Positions 47,801 through 58,969 of a stretch of 64,000 nt of DNA are shown piece by piece. The notes beneath the pieces are model-generated. The model saw nothing but the letters and a program-made list of their open reading frames with translations, ran no database searches and was not told the origin of the DNA. The stretch comes from Ailanthus altissimus (Eukaryota > Streptophyta > Magnoliopsida > Sapindales > Simaroubaceae): assembly GCA_946807835.1 (NCBI GenBank), contig CAMPEX010000001.1:6401001-6465000 (forward strand), given 5' to 3'. A program made the position numbers and the translations under genes. The number at the start of each line of letters is the position of its first letter. The stretch's first letter is position 1.

Positions 47801-49300
47801 AAGCAATATTAGACATTGATTTGGAAAAATAATGAAAAGCAATGAAATTTGAAATGAATCTATGCATGTCAATCAAGTCTAGGACTTGGTTACGCTTCCC
47901 AAAGGAATTGTTCCTACTGGTTGTAAATAGTTTACAAATAAAAGCGTGGGCCTACTGGAAAGGTAGACCTTTAAAGCCTAATTGGTATCAAACTGTTATA
48001 CTCAGCGATTTGGGATCGATTATGAGAACAACTTTTCATCGGTTGCCATGCTAAAATTGATTTGAATTTTGTTAGCCATTACAACGTATTATGATTTTAA
48101 GATTTAGAGAATGAATGTAAAGACGACTTTTCTAAATAGAACTATCGAGGAAGAGACTTTCATGAAGCAGCCTGAAGGTTTTACATCCGGCCTGACTTAT
48201 AATCTAGTGTATAGACTGAAGAAGTCTTTTTATAGACTTAACAGGCTTTCCAAAGCTGAAATCTTCATTTAATGAAGTAATCAGATGGTATACTTTCATT
48301 AAAAATAAAAATGAAGCATGTGTATACCGAAAGGTCAATGGGAGCATGATTGTCTTTCTTATTCTCTATGTGAATGACATACTCATATTGGAAACAATAT
48401 TGGTCTGTTAAAGTCAGTCAAAAGTTATTTCACATAGAATATCTCCATAAAAAATTTGGGAGAGGCTTCCTGTATACTGGGTATAAAGCTTTATAAAGAT
48501 TGAGCTTGAAGGTTGATTGGACTCTTTTAATCTTCGTATATAGAAAATATTCTTGAAAGGTATAACTTTGCTAATTGTAAGACAGTTGGTGTACCTTTCA
48601 AATGTGGTATTCATATTTCTAGGAGAATGTCTCCTCAGACAGAAGATGAAAGGGTTAGAATATCTAATATACCATATGCATCAACTAAAGGTAGCTTGAT
48701 GTACGAGGTCTAACATTAATATGGCTATAAGTGTTACAAGCCAGTATTAGTTTAATCTAGGTAAAGACCTTTGAATGGCTGTGAAATATATCCTGAAATA
48801 CCTTGAGGGTACAAAGGATAAGTTTCTTATTTATTGAGAGAGGTGACAAATTAGTGGATACATTGACTCAAACTTCCTGTTTGATCTGGACGATAAAACG
48901 TCCAGATTTGATATGTGTTTCTCTAAACGGTACCCCAGTCAGTTGAAAAAGTGTCAAGCAAACATCCACAGCTAATTCTACCATAGAGGCGGAATACATT
49001 GTGACTTTAGCAACTACAAAGGAAGCGATATGGATATGTAAGTTTGTCGCAGAGCTTAGAATAGTCTCAAGTTTAGTGGATCTTATCTCGCTATTTTGTG
49101 ATAACAATGGGGCAATTACTCAAGCCAATGAGCTAATGGCACACCAAATGTCTAAGCATGTTGAAAAGAAATACCACATAATTAGAGAAATCTTGGCTAG
49201 AGAAATTGTACTAGTTTTTAGAGTAGATTCTATGAATAATGTAACAAACCCACTCTTTAAAGCCTTAACTCTTAGGGTATTTGAGAAACATGTGGAGTGA
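47801..49300 (+). pseudogene. Copia reverse transcriptase and RNase H remnant
   Basis: RT pieces: EEETFMKQPEGFTSG near 48150 and a degraded catalytic site near 48360. RNase H is the best preserved: frame 49001-49300 contains TLATTKEAIWICKF, LFCDNNGAITQANE and MSKHVEKKYHIIREIL, keeping the Asp of the DNNGA motif. The frame ends shortly before the polypurine tract (agcaagtgaaagt, 49334-49346). Confidence 0.8.
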
Positions 49301-49346
49301 ATGGGTATTAGATATCATTGTGAATAGCACTAAAGCAAGTGAAAGT

Positions 49347-51092
49347 TGTTGGGAATGGTGCTTACGTGCTATTCCAGTTGTTGTATGCAATGAACATTTA
49401 TATTAAATTGTTAATTATTAATTATATGGCAATGAGCTTGTAACTTTTTCAAATATTGTAGATCTAAAAGAGTTTAGATCTGATCTAAAGGAGTTTAGCT
49501 TAGCGTTAAGAGTTAGTAAATCTAAGAGTTAGAATTTGTCTGAAATAGAGACAAAGACTTAAGAATATATTAGCAACGACGTAGTTGTAATGAGTTGCAA
49601 ATGGTGTAAGAAATGTCATTATGCAGTATATTCTCGAAGACATCATTCCTGGTTTATGGTTATCAACATGAGCAATCGGTATTTCTTTCGAACCAGTATG
49701 TGTCTATATTTGAATTGTCTAGATGGTTAATCTTAGTAGATCGTGGCTTAGTAGAAGCCCGTATAGGCATGCAGATATTCGTAAGGATTGAGTATCGAAA
49801 AGATTTATGAGGACCACTAATAGTCATCCTATAAAGCTTTCAATTAAAGGTCTTCTCAGGTTGAGTAGTATTTACGGTCTTTGACCTAAGTGCCACAGTG
49901 GACTTATAAGTGATCCATCATACTTAGATTTCACATATATCAGACACTTTGATAGTCTAACCTATGGGTGTTATTTGGGTATAGTTTAATGCTCATGGAG
50001 CTCGGTATGCATAGATATGGAATCTATCAGCTCATATGGGTGAGTTGTATATCTAGATGCTCCAAGATTGTATCTCATAAAGTCTTATAGCCTTAAGTAG
50101 GAATCCTAAAAAATATTTTTTTCATAGGGTTAAACAATATTGCAAAGGAGTTTGTGGATATTGTTTTAAAAAATACGAATATAGTGATAAGTTTACAATC
50201 GAGCACATAGAGATTTAATAGTGATAATCTACATTTATGCTCTTTCAGGATATAGGTGACAGGAAGAATATATAGATATGTTGACGTCAGCTTGTATGGT
50301 TCAACAAGTCATTCTGTAATATCTATAATGTATGTATGGGACATCGTTTATGAACTTGCAAAAAAAATTTCATAAATATAAAGTGTACTCGTTGAGCACT
50401 AGGGTAGCGGACCGGGTCAAACGGTTCAATCTGAGAGAATTTCAGAAAGTAAGATTCGTTTTAGGACCTCTTTGGAAAATAGGAAATATAGTTTATAAAT
50501 GTAGCAAATAGGTTCTTTTTACAAGAAAAAATGAATCTTGACACATGGCATGTTACATAGCCATTTGTATGACAAATGGCACATGCATGGAATGCATGAA
50601 TGACACTTGGCACCATGCATTAGATGCACTAATGACAAGTGGCAAGAATGCAATAGATGAATGGATTAATACTTTGTAAATGTTGCAAATAGCGCTCCCC
50701 CCTTTTGGCCATATATAAGTTAAGATTGAAAATGTTTAAAATAAGTTCTCTTCTTACTTTGAAACATTTTTTACCCATTTGAGAGAAATCCAAAATTTAA
50801 GTTTGCCAGAAATCAAAGATTAAGCTACTATTCTAGCTTCGTTGATCCTACTGAATTATTGCATACTAGAATTATTTATGATTGCACTTCCATGTGAGCA
50901 CCTGGATCAATTCTTCACCGAATTATCTTTAAGGATAAGTTTTCAATTCTCATACTTTTTTTAATTCGATTATAGTATGTGTATATTGATTAAATAAATA
51001 TAATTCCACTATGCTAGTGCTTGTTGGACAAGCATTTTGAATTAGCCAGCATGTACATAATCACATGCATACACCCTTAAAGCACATTTTTA
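49347..51092 (+). repeat. 3' LTR of second copia element (1746 bp)
   Basis: tgttgggaatgg ... catttttA. Its end is fixed by comparison with the 5' LTR/primer site boundary and by the hAT reading frame resuming at 51093. Confidence 0.88.
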
Positions 51093-51485
51093 GTGAAATA
51101 TGTGAGATTCTCCGCAGCAAGAGTGCAAGCTTTTAAAAATTTTTAAGAGAGAAAAAATTGAGTAAAAATGAAATGTGGTGTTAGATGTGCTAACTAGGTA
51201 GAATTCCACTTATTTGATATTGGCCGCTGCATTAAAAATTGCAAAGATTTTTTATCAAATGGTAGAAAAGGATAAGTTATATGGGTGTTACTTTTTGGAG
51301 GATGAAAATGGAAAGAAAAGATATGGAACGTCAATTAGTGTGAATTAGGAGAATGTTGAACGATTTGTGAAGTTTCTAAAAACTTTTATGATGTCATGTT
51401 AAAATTTAATGCTTTAGTATCTGTGACATCTAATATTTGTTTTGGTGAGATTTATAGGATTATTGATACTTGCTAGAGTGCTTAA
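51093..51485 (+). pseudogene. hAT transposase, central part
   Basis: Frame with VKYVRFSAARVQAFKNF at the start, then VVLDVLTR, NSTYLILAAALK, YGTSISVN and ENVERFVKFLKTFYDVMLKF, SNICFGEIYRIID. This is the central catalytic region of Ac-like transposases. Three to four stops. The N-terminal side is cut by the copia element and the C-terminal side by a solo LTR; about 40-50 codons also seem missing before the next fragment. Confidence 0.85.
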
Positions 51486-53347
51486 TGTTAGAAATGGTGC
51501 TTATATACCATTCTAGTATACAATAAAATATTTTAGTATAATCGTTAATACAAAATTAAATAGTACTAAGCTTGTTACATTTACAGACATTATAGCTCTA
51601 AAGGAGTTTAGATCTGATACAAAAGGGTTTGGGTCAGTGCTAAGAGATTACCATTCTAAATGTTAGGACCTTCTTTGAAATAGGACAAAGACCCAAGAAT
51701 ATTCCAGTAATGACATAGTTGCAATGAGTTGTAAATGGTGCTAAGAAATGTCATTGTGTGGTAATATTCCAAAAGAATCATCCCTAATCCATGGTTGTCG
51801 ACACGAGTCGATTATTATACCTTTCGAATCAATGTGTGTCTATACTGGATTGTCTAGATGGCTAGACTTACCCAACCATAGGCTTAACTAAAGCTCGTAT
51901 AAACATACAGGTATTTAGTGAGGACTATGTACTAAATAGACTCACGAGGGCCTCTAATAGATATCCCATAAAGCTGTTAATAGAGGGTTTTCTCAAGTTA
52001 AGTAGTATTCATGATCCTTTAACCTGAGCACCATGGTAGGATTGTGAATGATCCATCACGCTTTAATTTCACGCATGTTAGAGACATTTTATGGTCTGAT
52101 CTCTGGGTGTCCTTGGGTATGGTCTAATCTCTGGGTGTCCTTGGGTATGGTCTGATCTCTGAGTGTCCTCAGGTATGGTTTGATACTCATGGAGTTTGGT
52201 GTACATAGATATGGGATCCATCAGCTCATATGGGTGAGTTGTATATCCTGATACTCTAAAAAATTTATTTCAAAACGTATTTTAGTCAAAAGTAGAAACT
52301 CCAAAAAAGATTTTTTCGTAGGGTTAAACAATATCGCAAAGGAGTTTACGGATATTATTTTACGGAAATATAAATATAGAGGTAAGTTCACCATTGAGCA
52401 TATAGAGATTTGACTATGATGATCTATGTCTCTATTCGTCCAAGGATATAGGTGACGGAAGGATTATACGGATATGGTTAACCTCAGCTTTACGTATCAT
52501 TTTGTAATATCCGTAATGTGTGTATGAGGCCTTATTTATAAAAATATGGAAGAGTTCTGTAAGACAAATGGGTGTGAACCTAGGGAGTCTTATAATAAAA
52601 AGTGTACTCATTGAGCACAAGGGTAGCTGATTGGGTTGAACGGTTTTCGATTCAAAAAAAAATCAAAAAGTAAGATTTGTTCTAAGATCTTTCGAAAAAT
52701 ATATGTGTCAAGGTTTAAGTGTTAAACCAGTATTTTATTAGTTAGACTAGTTAACTAATGAAAAAATGACACATGGCATAATGGCTTCATGCATGAGTCA
52801 CTCATGTCATACGCATGGAATTAATGGGCGACAAGTGGCAAGTGAAGAGGGACACTTGAGTTCATGTATGTGATGCATGAAAGATAAGTGTCAAGCATTC
52901 ATGGGCCAAGTGTTTTAAACTTTGCAATTGTGGTAAATAGGTTCCTATTTTTAGCCATATATAAACCAAACTTTGAGAATGTTTCATTATGGTCCTTATT
53001 TCATTGTTGCCAAAATGAGAGAAAGTTCAAATGTTGATGTATTGAATCCAAAAATATTGCTAGAAACTCAAACAAATGCTACCGTTCTAGATTCGTAATC
53101 CCTATGAATATTGTAGACTAGAATTGATCAATAGTATCACTTCGAGTAAGCTTCAAAAATTCGAATCTTTATCAAATTGTCTTCAAAGGTATGTTTTGAC
53201 TTTTCATATTGTTCTTGATTCGATTATTGGGTGTGGTTGTTGCTTAATATGTTTTAATTCCATCGCGTATATCTATGTTAAATATTCATTTGAAATTAAT
53301 CAACATATACACAATCACATGCATGAATCCTTTAATTTGCACTAACA
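51486..53347 (+). mobile_element. Solo Ty1/copia LTR (1.86 kb)
   Basis: tgttagaaatgg ... gcactaaca, flanked by cttaa (51481-51485) and cttga (53348-53352), one G/A difference. Related to the LTR at 49347. It has a local triplication of gtgtccttgggtatggtctgat wording at 52100-52180. The frame at 53124-53345 inside it has no recognisable domain. Confidence 0.85.
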
Positions 53348-54032
53348 CTTGATCTAAGGCGCAAGATGCAATTTGCTAAATTTTGTTTTGGGATTTTATA
53401 TAGTGATGACAGTGCCAGAGTCGAAGACATAAAGAGAATAAGCAAAGAATTATTATATAAGCATTACGACGCCTATAATATATGCCATGGCAAAGCGGTT
53501 AGTGGGGCAAGTAGTAGTACTGCTAATGTTGGCAGGACTAGGACTGGGAGTAGCACGTATGTTTCATAGTCACTACAATCTAGTCCATCAACTTTATTTT
53601 TAGAAGTTATATAACCTAATGTGGGGGATGATGACCCTTGGGCAAAATTAGTAGAGTGTGTAGATGACAAAATGAATTTGGTTGAATCAAATAAAGTGGA
53701 TAGATACCTAATGAAGAAAGTGGAGAATCTTAAAAATCAACGTTTTGATATTTTGAATTGGTAGAAGGTAAGTTCTTTGAGGTATCCAGTGTTGGAACAT
53801 ATAACTAGGCATATACTTGCCATTTTAGTATCTACTATAGCCTCTAGGTTGGCTTTTAGTACTGAAGAATGTATTCTTGATTCATTCCAGAGTTCGTCGA
53901 CTCCAAAGATGGTTGAGAGTTTGATATGCACACAAAATTGGATACGACGTTCACTTTTGTTAGATAGAGCAAAACAAAAATAAGAAATTCTCGAAGATGT
54001 TCAGTTTTATGAAAAAGTTGAAGCAGGTAAAA
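53348..54032 (+). pseudogene. hAT transposase, C-terminal dimerisation domain
   Basis: Begins VLDLRRKMQFAKFCF, continues with a low-complexity linker, then ELDRYL-type wording (NKVDRYLMKK), FDILNW, SLRYPVLEHITRHILAI and STIASRLAFSTEECILD, the hAT C-terminal dimerisation domain, and ends LICTQNWIRRSLL, then EILEDVQFYEKVE. Two clear frames, 53366-53569 and 53777-53983, plus pieces in between. Three stops. With 25108-25676 and 51093-51485 it gives one gene in three parts. Confidence 0.9.
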
Positions 54033-56042
54033 AAATATTATTTTACTCTTTAATTATTTCTCCATTTGATTTTTTTACTATTATTAATAATACTCTATGT
54101 TTTTAAAATCAATATAGAATTTACACAAACTACAATGCGAGTGCCTCTTCCACTGTAATAGGCACTAAGAATTTACTTATGTTACTTGCAGGCAATTTAG
54201 TTTTTAGGTAATTCTTCAATTCAATCAATAAATATGAATAATCATGGGTTTATTCTTTTTCAAGTATATATATTTTTACATTTAACATGTAATATTTAAT
54301 TTTGTTACACTTTTACAGATTGCACAAGAGTCGAAATTATGAAGACACTTTTGTGAATATTTTAGCAATTGTCTTTTGGACTTCATGTATTTACCTAAGT
54401 GTTATACTTTGTTTTAATTTTGACAAGATGATCAATTAGTTGAAATATTAGTTTATTTTGGACCTATTGGCATGATGGGTGTTTGGTGAATGGTAATTTA
54501 ATGTGGTGATTTGGTCAAATGATAAGTTATATTGGAGTGTTATAATTTTATGCAGCAATATATCAATAGAAATGTCCAATTTTTAGAAGAGGTTCTGCTG
54601 AAGTTTTTTAAATGTAAACCACTTGATATTTTATTATGCATTTATTATTATTTCATTATCACAAGTGTATAAAAAATATCATATGATTTGTTCAATATAG
54701 TATCACTCATTTTCACTTTGGTTAAATATTGCATTAATGAATGCATATGCATTATCTTGTTGACTTGAATGAAATAATTTATTATTCATGTTATATGAAA
54801 ATTAACTAACCATTTTAGGAGGTATAGTATAGACTTCTTCCACTATAAATAAATAATTAAAGACTAATTAAAGATTTTATTCGTTAATTTAATGTAATTT
54901 TTATAAATTTACAAGGTAATTAATATATTATAAGCTTTTTTTTTTTAAACATTTCATCTTAATTTATGATTTGGTTTTGCAATTTGGAATGATAACACTT
55001 AATGTAATTTAAATTGAATTTGGATTTGGAATTATAATATTTAACGTAATTGAAATTGAAATTAGATTTAGAATTATAACATTTAATGTAATTGAAATTA
55101 GAACTGAAATTAGAATTAAAACATTTAACGTAATTAAAATTAGATTTGGAATTATAACATTTAACATAATTGAAATTAGAATTATAAGTTATAATATTTA
55201 ATGTAATTGAAATCGAAATTAGAATTTGAATTATAATATTTAACACAATTGAAATTGATATTGAAATTAGAATTATAACACTTTACATAATTGAAATTGA
55301 ATTGAAATTATAACACTTAACATAATTAAAATTAAAATTGTATTTTCCGATTTAAAATTATAACATTTAATGTAATAGAAATTAGAATTAAAATTGAATT
55401 ATAACATTTAAAGCAGTTAAAATTAAAATTGGAATCGAAATTATAACATTTAACATAATTAAAATTGGAATTGGAATTAAAATTATAATACTTAACATAA
55501 TTGAAATTGAATTTGAATTTGTCATTTGAAATTATAACATCTAATTAATGGAAATTAGAATCAGAATCGAAATTATAACATTTAACGTAGTTGAAATTAA
55601 AATTTGAATCAGAATTAAAATATTTAATGTAATTAAAATTAAAATTAAAATATTTAATGTAATTAAAATTGAACTTATAATATTTAATGTAATTGAAAAT
55701 TGAAATAAGAATTATATTAATGAAATAAGAAATTATTAAAGTCTAAAAACATTTCAAAACTAACATTTTGAAATAAAAATTTAGAGCAATTAGGGACATA
55801 GACACAAATGGACCTAAGAGTTTTAGGCCAAAATACAAAATTGGACCAAATTAGAGACATGGGAAAAATTTTGCCCATGTCCTGATTTTGGTCTCGGTCC
55901 CGACCTAGCCCATCTCGGTTTGGGTTGGAACATATACGAGACAAACAAATGTCCTGGTCGGGACATATTTCTTAATCCCAACAGACATTGGACCGATTGG
56001 GTCCATCCCGAACCCATCCCGGTCTCGGTTTGCCCACCCTTT
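54033..56042 (+). mobile_element. hAT 3' untranslated and terminal region
   Basis: AT-rich, with a minisatellite at 54960-55700. Its last 200 bp (55850-56042) are rich in ccgacc/ggtctcgg wording and end gtttgcccaccct, resembling an inverted copy of the 5' end at 15897. No coding sequence. Confidence 0.55.
54960..55700. repeat. AT-rich minisatellite, about 18 units
   Basis: Irregular tandem copies of a 30-50-bp unit built on ataacatttaatgtaattg followed by variable aaattagaatt repeats. The minus-strand frame at 54959-55246 (repeated NFNYVKCYNSKS) is only the translation of this array. Confidence 0.85.
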
Positions 56043-56050
56043 TTTCAAAA

Positions 56051-56772
56051 CTTGCTTTCTTCCTGTTAAAACCATAAACAATGACTCTCTCTCGCCCTTG
56101 GGGGAGAAGTAGTATTTTTTGCAAGAGCACTAAAAATTGTATGAAATCATTACATCATAAAGAGTGGGTGCATAAGGAATAAGAAACACATGGTTAAAAA
56201 TGGCCACATCCTATAACAAAAAGAAACTATTGGGATGGACCTGTAAACAAGAGAGTCATGTAACGTGTGGGAACTATTGAATTATAGGTAGAAGAGGAAA
56301 ACAGAAATAGTTAAGATGCTCCTTGAAAAATGGAAGTTCTTAGGGGATACTAATGGAAGAACGCAATGGGCCTCATCATAAGGAAGGTTCTGATTTCAAC
56401 TCCAAGACGGAATTCAAACATAGACTTTAGTTCCTAAAAAAAGGACTATATAGTTCTCGCCATTAAAGAAAGAATCTTGAATAAGAAGCAAGCAAGAAAA
56501 AGGAGATAATGGATTCTTGAAAAAAGGAAGCTTCGGGAGTGCAATTTTTGAAATTTGAAAGTGAAAAGAAATAGGTAATTATTTGGGTATTTAAAAGCAA
56601 TCACTATCAAAATTGTTTTTATTTACTTGAGGAGACGGAACAACCAGCTAAAGGATGGTAACACTTAGGAAGAGTTCTTCCTATGTGTTGTGTGTTAATT
56701 GGTTGAAGTGAAGAAAACATGCCTGTTGAAGTATTTAGAGGCTCTTCTTTTCTTCACTTGTGGGGAGATATT
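56051..56772 (-). pseudogene. Upstream part of the antisense frame, then unresolved sequence
   Basis: The minus strand of 56051-56130 is open and ends GFNRKKASF at the hAT junction, continuing into the basic stretch at 15880. Beyond 56130 I recognise nothing. The right edge is purine-rich (tggggagatatt), possibly the polypurine tract of the outer element on the plus strand. Confidence 0.35.
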
Positions 56773-57498
56773 TGTTGGGTCTATTATTAATAAGCCCAAT
56801 AGCCTACCATTTAAAATAAAGGCTTACGGATTTTTGAAAAGGAATTCGGCTCGAATAAAACAAGACAAAGTCCATCGACATTATGCAACCTAAAGGCTGA
56901 AATCTAAATAGAAAATAGTGGCTAGGCCAAACCACTTCGTGAAACCTAAGGAACGGTAAAATAACTAAAACAGTAACGTGAGGTTAAAAGAGTACGAAAG
57001 CACTTCATCCTCTTCTTTCTTTCTTTTACAATTCTAATTATGCATGAGTTTTATTAGATATTAACCTTCATCTGACCTAGGATTGCTACTACGTTATCAT
57101 GATTGAATAACGATAAGATGATCAAATTGTGATGAGGATCATCTTATCATGAAGGGACCACATTGCATACAAATCAAACTTTTTTCCTTTATAAAATTAT
57201 AATTGAAACTCTGTCATGTGAAATACTATAAAAAGGCATGCATTAGATATTTGTATTCATTCTGGAAAAGATTCAAAAAGAAGTGACATACCAATATAAA
57301 AAGAAAGAAATCATAAGAGAATTGATACCCTCTTGCTTGAAGCATATTTATATATTGTATTCTTGTATTGATCATATACTGACTTGAGTATTAGAGTATT
57401 TTTTTTTTTAAGAGGACGGTATTATTTTTCAAAGTGATTTGAGATGATCTAAAAGGCTAAGACATAATTTCTAAAGAGTTCTAAATTTGGAACTTTCA
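56773..57498 (+). repeat. 3' LTR of the outer Tat-like element (or a separate LTR)
   Basis: tgttgggtctat ... gaactttca, 726 bp, aligning end to end with 6799-7533. TATA-like ctataaaaagg near 57229. Hairpin gataagatgat (57112-57122) with atcatcttatc (57138-57148). Confidence 0.7.
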
Positions 57499-57782
57499 GA
57501 CATGAACTGAAACCAGCTCTAATATTATTATTGAGGCAAGAGTGTTTTTAGGTCGAACATATTCAATAGTGCGATTAAAAAAGTGAATTAACAATTGGGA
57601 GAAAAAAATTTGACATCTGTTTCTGCCGAAACTAGATGATTAGGGTCTAATGCCATTAATATTAAAAGTAGAGTTTATTTCTGCCGAGCGGAAAATCCTA
57701 GGCCTTACAGATGAAGTTTGCCTAGAAATCTTAAGTCTCGTCCGTATATTTTGTTTATGTTTTTTATGTCTCATATATGCTA
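57499..57782. other. Unannotated stretch before the kinase fragment
   Basis: Two tttctgccga phrases (57620 and 57680), otherwise nothing recognisable. It may be flank or intron of the captured kinase sequence. Confidence 0.3.
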
Positions 57783-58118
57783 TCCAAGGTTGATGGCAAT
57801 AGTACAGTATTGGAGGCTGTCGACTCAGAGTTTCAGTTACTTGCTTTTGGATTTAAACAATGTTAAAATGACCTTCCAACTTGCTCTGCTGTGCACAAAG
57901 CACCACCCTTCAAAAAGACCAACCATGCGGGATGTCGCAAGGGTTCTGATTTCCCTTCTTCCAGCGCCACCTACAATGCTATCTTATGTTGCTCCAAAAC
58001 CAATGGACTGCCAAATTTGTGGTTGATAAAGGACAACAGCATGTTGAGCAAGAGAACAATTCATTTAATGCTCAGTGGTTTGTTCAATTTCGTGAAGTCA
58101 CATAAGAATACCCTTTAA
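57783..58118 (+). pseudogene. ERL-like: ERECTA-like (ERL) LRR receptor kinase, C-terminal fragment
   Basis: Reads SKVDGNSTVLEAVDSE, then (after a small deletion) LDLNNVKMTFQLALLCTK, KRPTMRDVARVLISLLPAPP, YVAPKPMD, then after a 2-bp loss AKFVVDKGQQHVEQENN and NAQWFVQFREV, ending with a decayed tail and stop near 58118. This is the end of the kinase domain plus the C-terminal tail of the ERECTA/ERL receptors that act at the plasma membrane in stomatal patterning and organ growth. Everything N-terminal is missing. At least three frame changes. The kinase origin is clear; ERL rather than ERECTA rests on the tail. Confidence 0.82.
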
Positions 58119-58411
58119 TTTATAAGTTATATGTTTTGTATTTGCAGCCAGGATTAGTGAACCATAATTCTCTATTGTTATATTTGTTATATTCAGCATA
58201 TTTATTACAATACTTTTTGGATGTTATGTTATTGATTTTAATAAATATAACAGCTTTTAGAATATTTATAAAATTAGGTGCTTTTTCAATAATGCATGAT
58301 GAGTTATAATTCATAATTAAATTAGAATATAATATATATGGATATATTTAAAAAATAAAATCAATAAATCAATTTTTTTATGTGCCAGGATTAATATATA
58401 TAGAAATTTAT
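58119..58411. other. AT-rich stretch, nothing recognised
   Basis: No reading frame or repeat that I can identify. Confidence 0.4.
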
Positions 58412-58746
58412 CACTATTTGTTTATATATATCTATCACAAAATTGTGATAAAATATTCAGGCCAATGACTTTACATATGGTCAAATGATGTATCATCAAA
58501 TGTCAACAACATTACATCATCGTTACATTATTTGTCATGTTAGCTGCCACATAATATTCCACGTGTGCAATGATGTGTCATGTAGCATCGAACATGGTTT
58601 ATCATAAATTTGGTTTATCACAAATATGTGATAGAAAAAATTTTTATCACAAATTCTTGAGTTGGATTTTGATGATAAAAATTTTCTATCACAAAATTTG
58701 ATTTGTGACAATAAAATTTTATCACTGTATCCCCTTTTTTCTAGTG
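58412..58746. mobile_element. Small CACTA-like non-autonomous element
   Basis: The right end reads cactagaaaaaaggggat on the minus strand, close to the terminal wording of plant CACTA elements; the left end begins cactatttg. Subterminal copies of tgtgataraattttatcac in both orientations fill both flanks (58431-58460 and 58600-58735), as is typical of CACTA ends. The 3-bp flanks (tat left, ata right) do not match, so the left end is tentative. Confidence 0.5.
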
Positions 58747-58969
58747 ATATATATACATATATATATTATATTTTAATTATATATGTATTGAAATTTAGAT
58801 TTTTGTAGAAATATTTCACTATAAGGATCTTTATTTATTATTATTTTTATCAAGATACATAATCGTGGGCTATACAAACTATTTGTAGTAAGTTTAGTGC
58901 ATTCCACGGTTTTAGTATCTTAACGCCTTGTAAATCTTTTAACAGATATGATCCTTTTCTTAAATTTTT

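Larger units (their letters stand above)
43323..51092 (+). mobile_element. Ty1/copia retrotransposon with truncated 5' LTR
   Basis: Partial 5' LTR 43323-44649, tRNA-iMet primer site 44651-44662, leader, decayed gag and pol, 3' LTR 49347-51092. The first part of the 5' LTR is missing because the minus-strand Athila-type element inserted there and a deletion removed what lay beyond. It sits in the hAT transposase gene: transposase sequence resumes at 51093 with no spacer. Confidence 0.85.
15889..56042 (+). mobile_element. hAT (Ac-like) DNA transposon, split by nested insertions
   Basis: Three plus-strand fragments of one hAT transposase lie in correct N-to-C order (25108-25676, 51093-51485, 53348-54032). 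The proposed ends carry similar wording (ggatgggtcc, attgggtcc near 15897-15935; inverted gggtccatcccg, cccatcccgg near 56000-56035). The flanking 8-mers tttcgaaa (15881-15888) and tttcaaaa (56043-56050) differ at one base, in line with the 8-bp target duplication of hAT elements. Terminal inverted repeats are too decayed to be certain, so the outer limits are tentative. The core identification from the protein pieces is solid. Confidence 0.65.
6799..57498 (+). mobile_element. Probable outer Tat-like Ty3/gypsy element holding nested insertions
   Basis: Two related LTRs in the same orientation bracket this region: 6799-7533 (735 bp), followed by a decayed primer site, and 56773-57498 (726 bp), preceded by a purine-rich tggggagatatt. 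Between them, after removing nested elements, remain a gag-like fragment, a minisatellite and an antisense reading frame. Plant Tat-lineage elements are known for tandem repeats in a variable 3' UTR and for antisense ORFs. No gag-pol core is left. The flanking 5-mers (agtat and gacat) do not match, so the two LTRs could instead belong to separate insertions. Confidence 0.45.

Noticed and set aside
54959..55246. 95-codon minus-strand frame with Asn/Tyr repeats
   Set aside because: Product of the AT-rich minisatellite.
6794..57503. Target duplication for the outer LTR pair
   Set aside because: agtat and gacat differ at three of five positions; not accepted as evidence.
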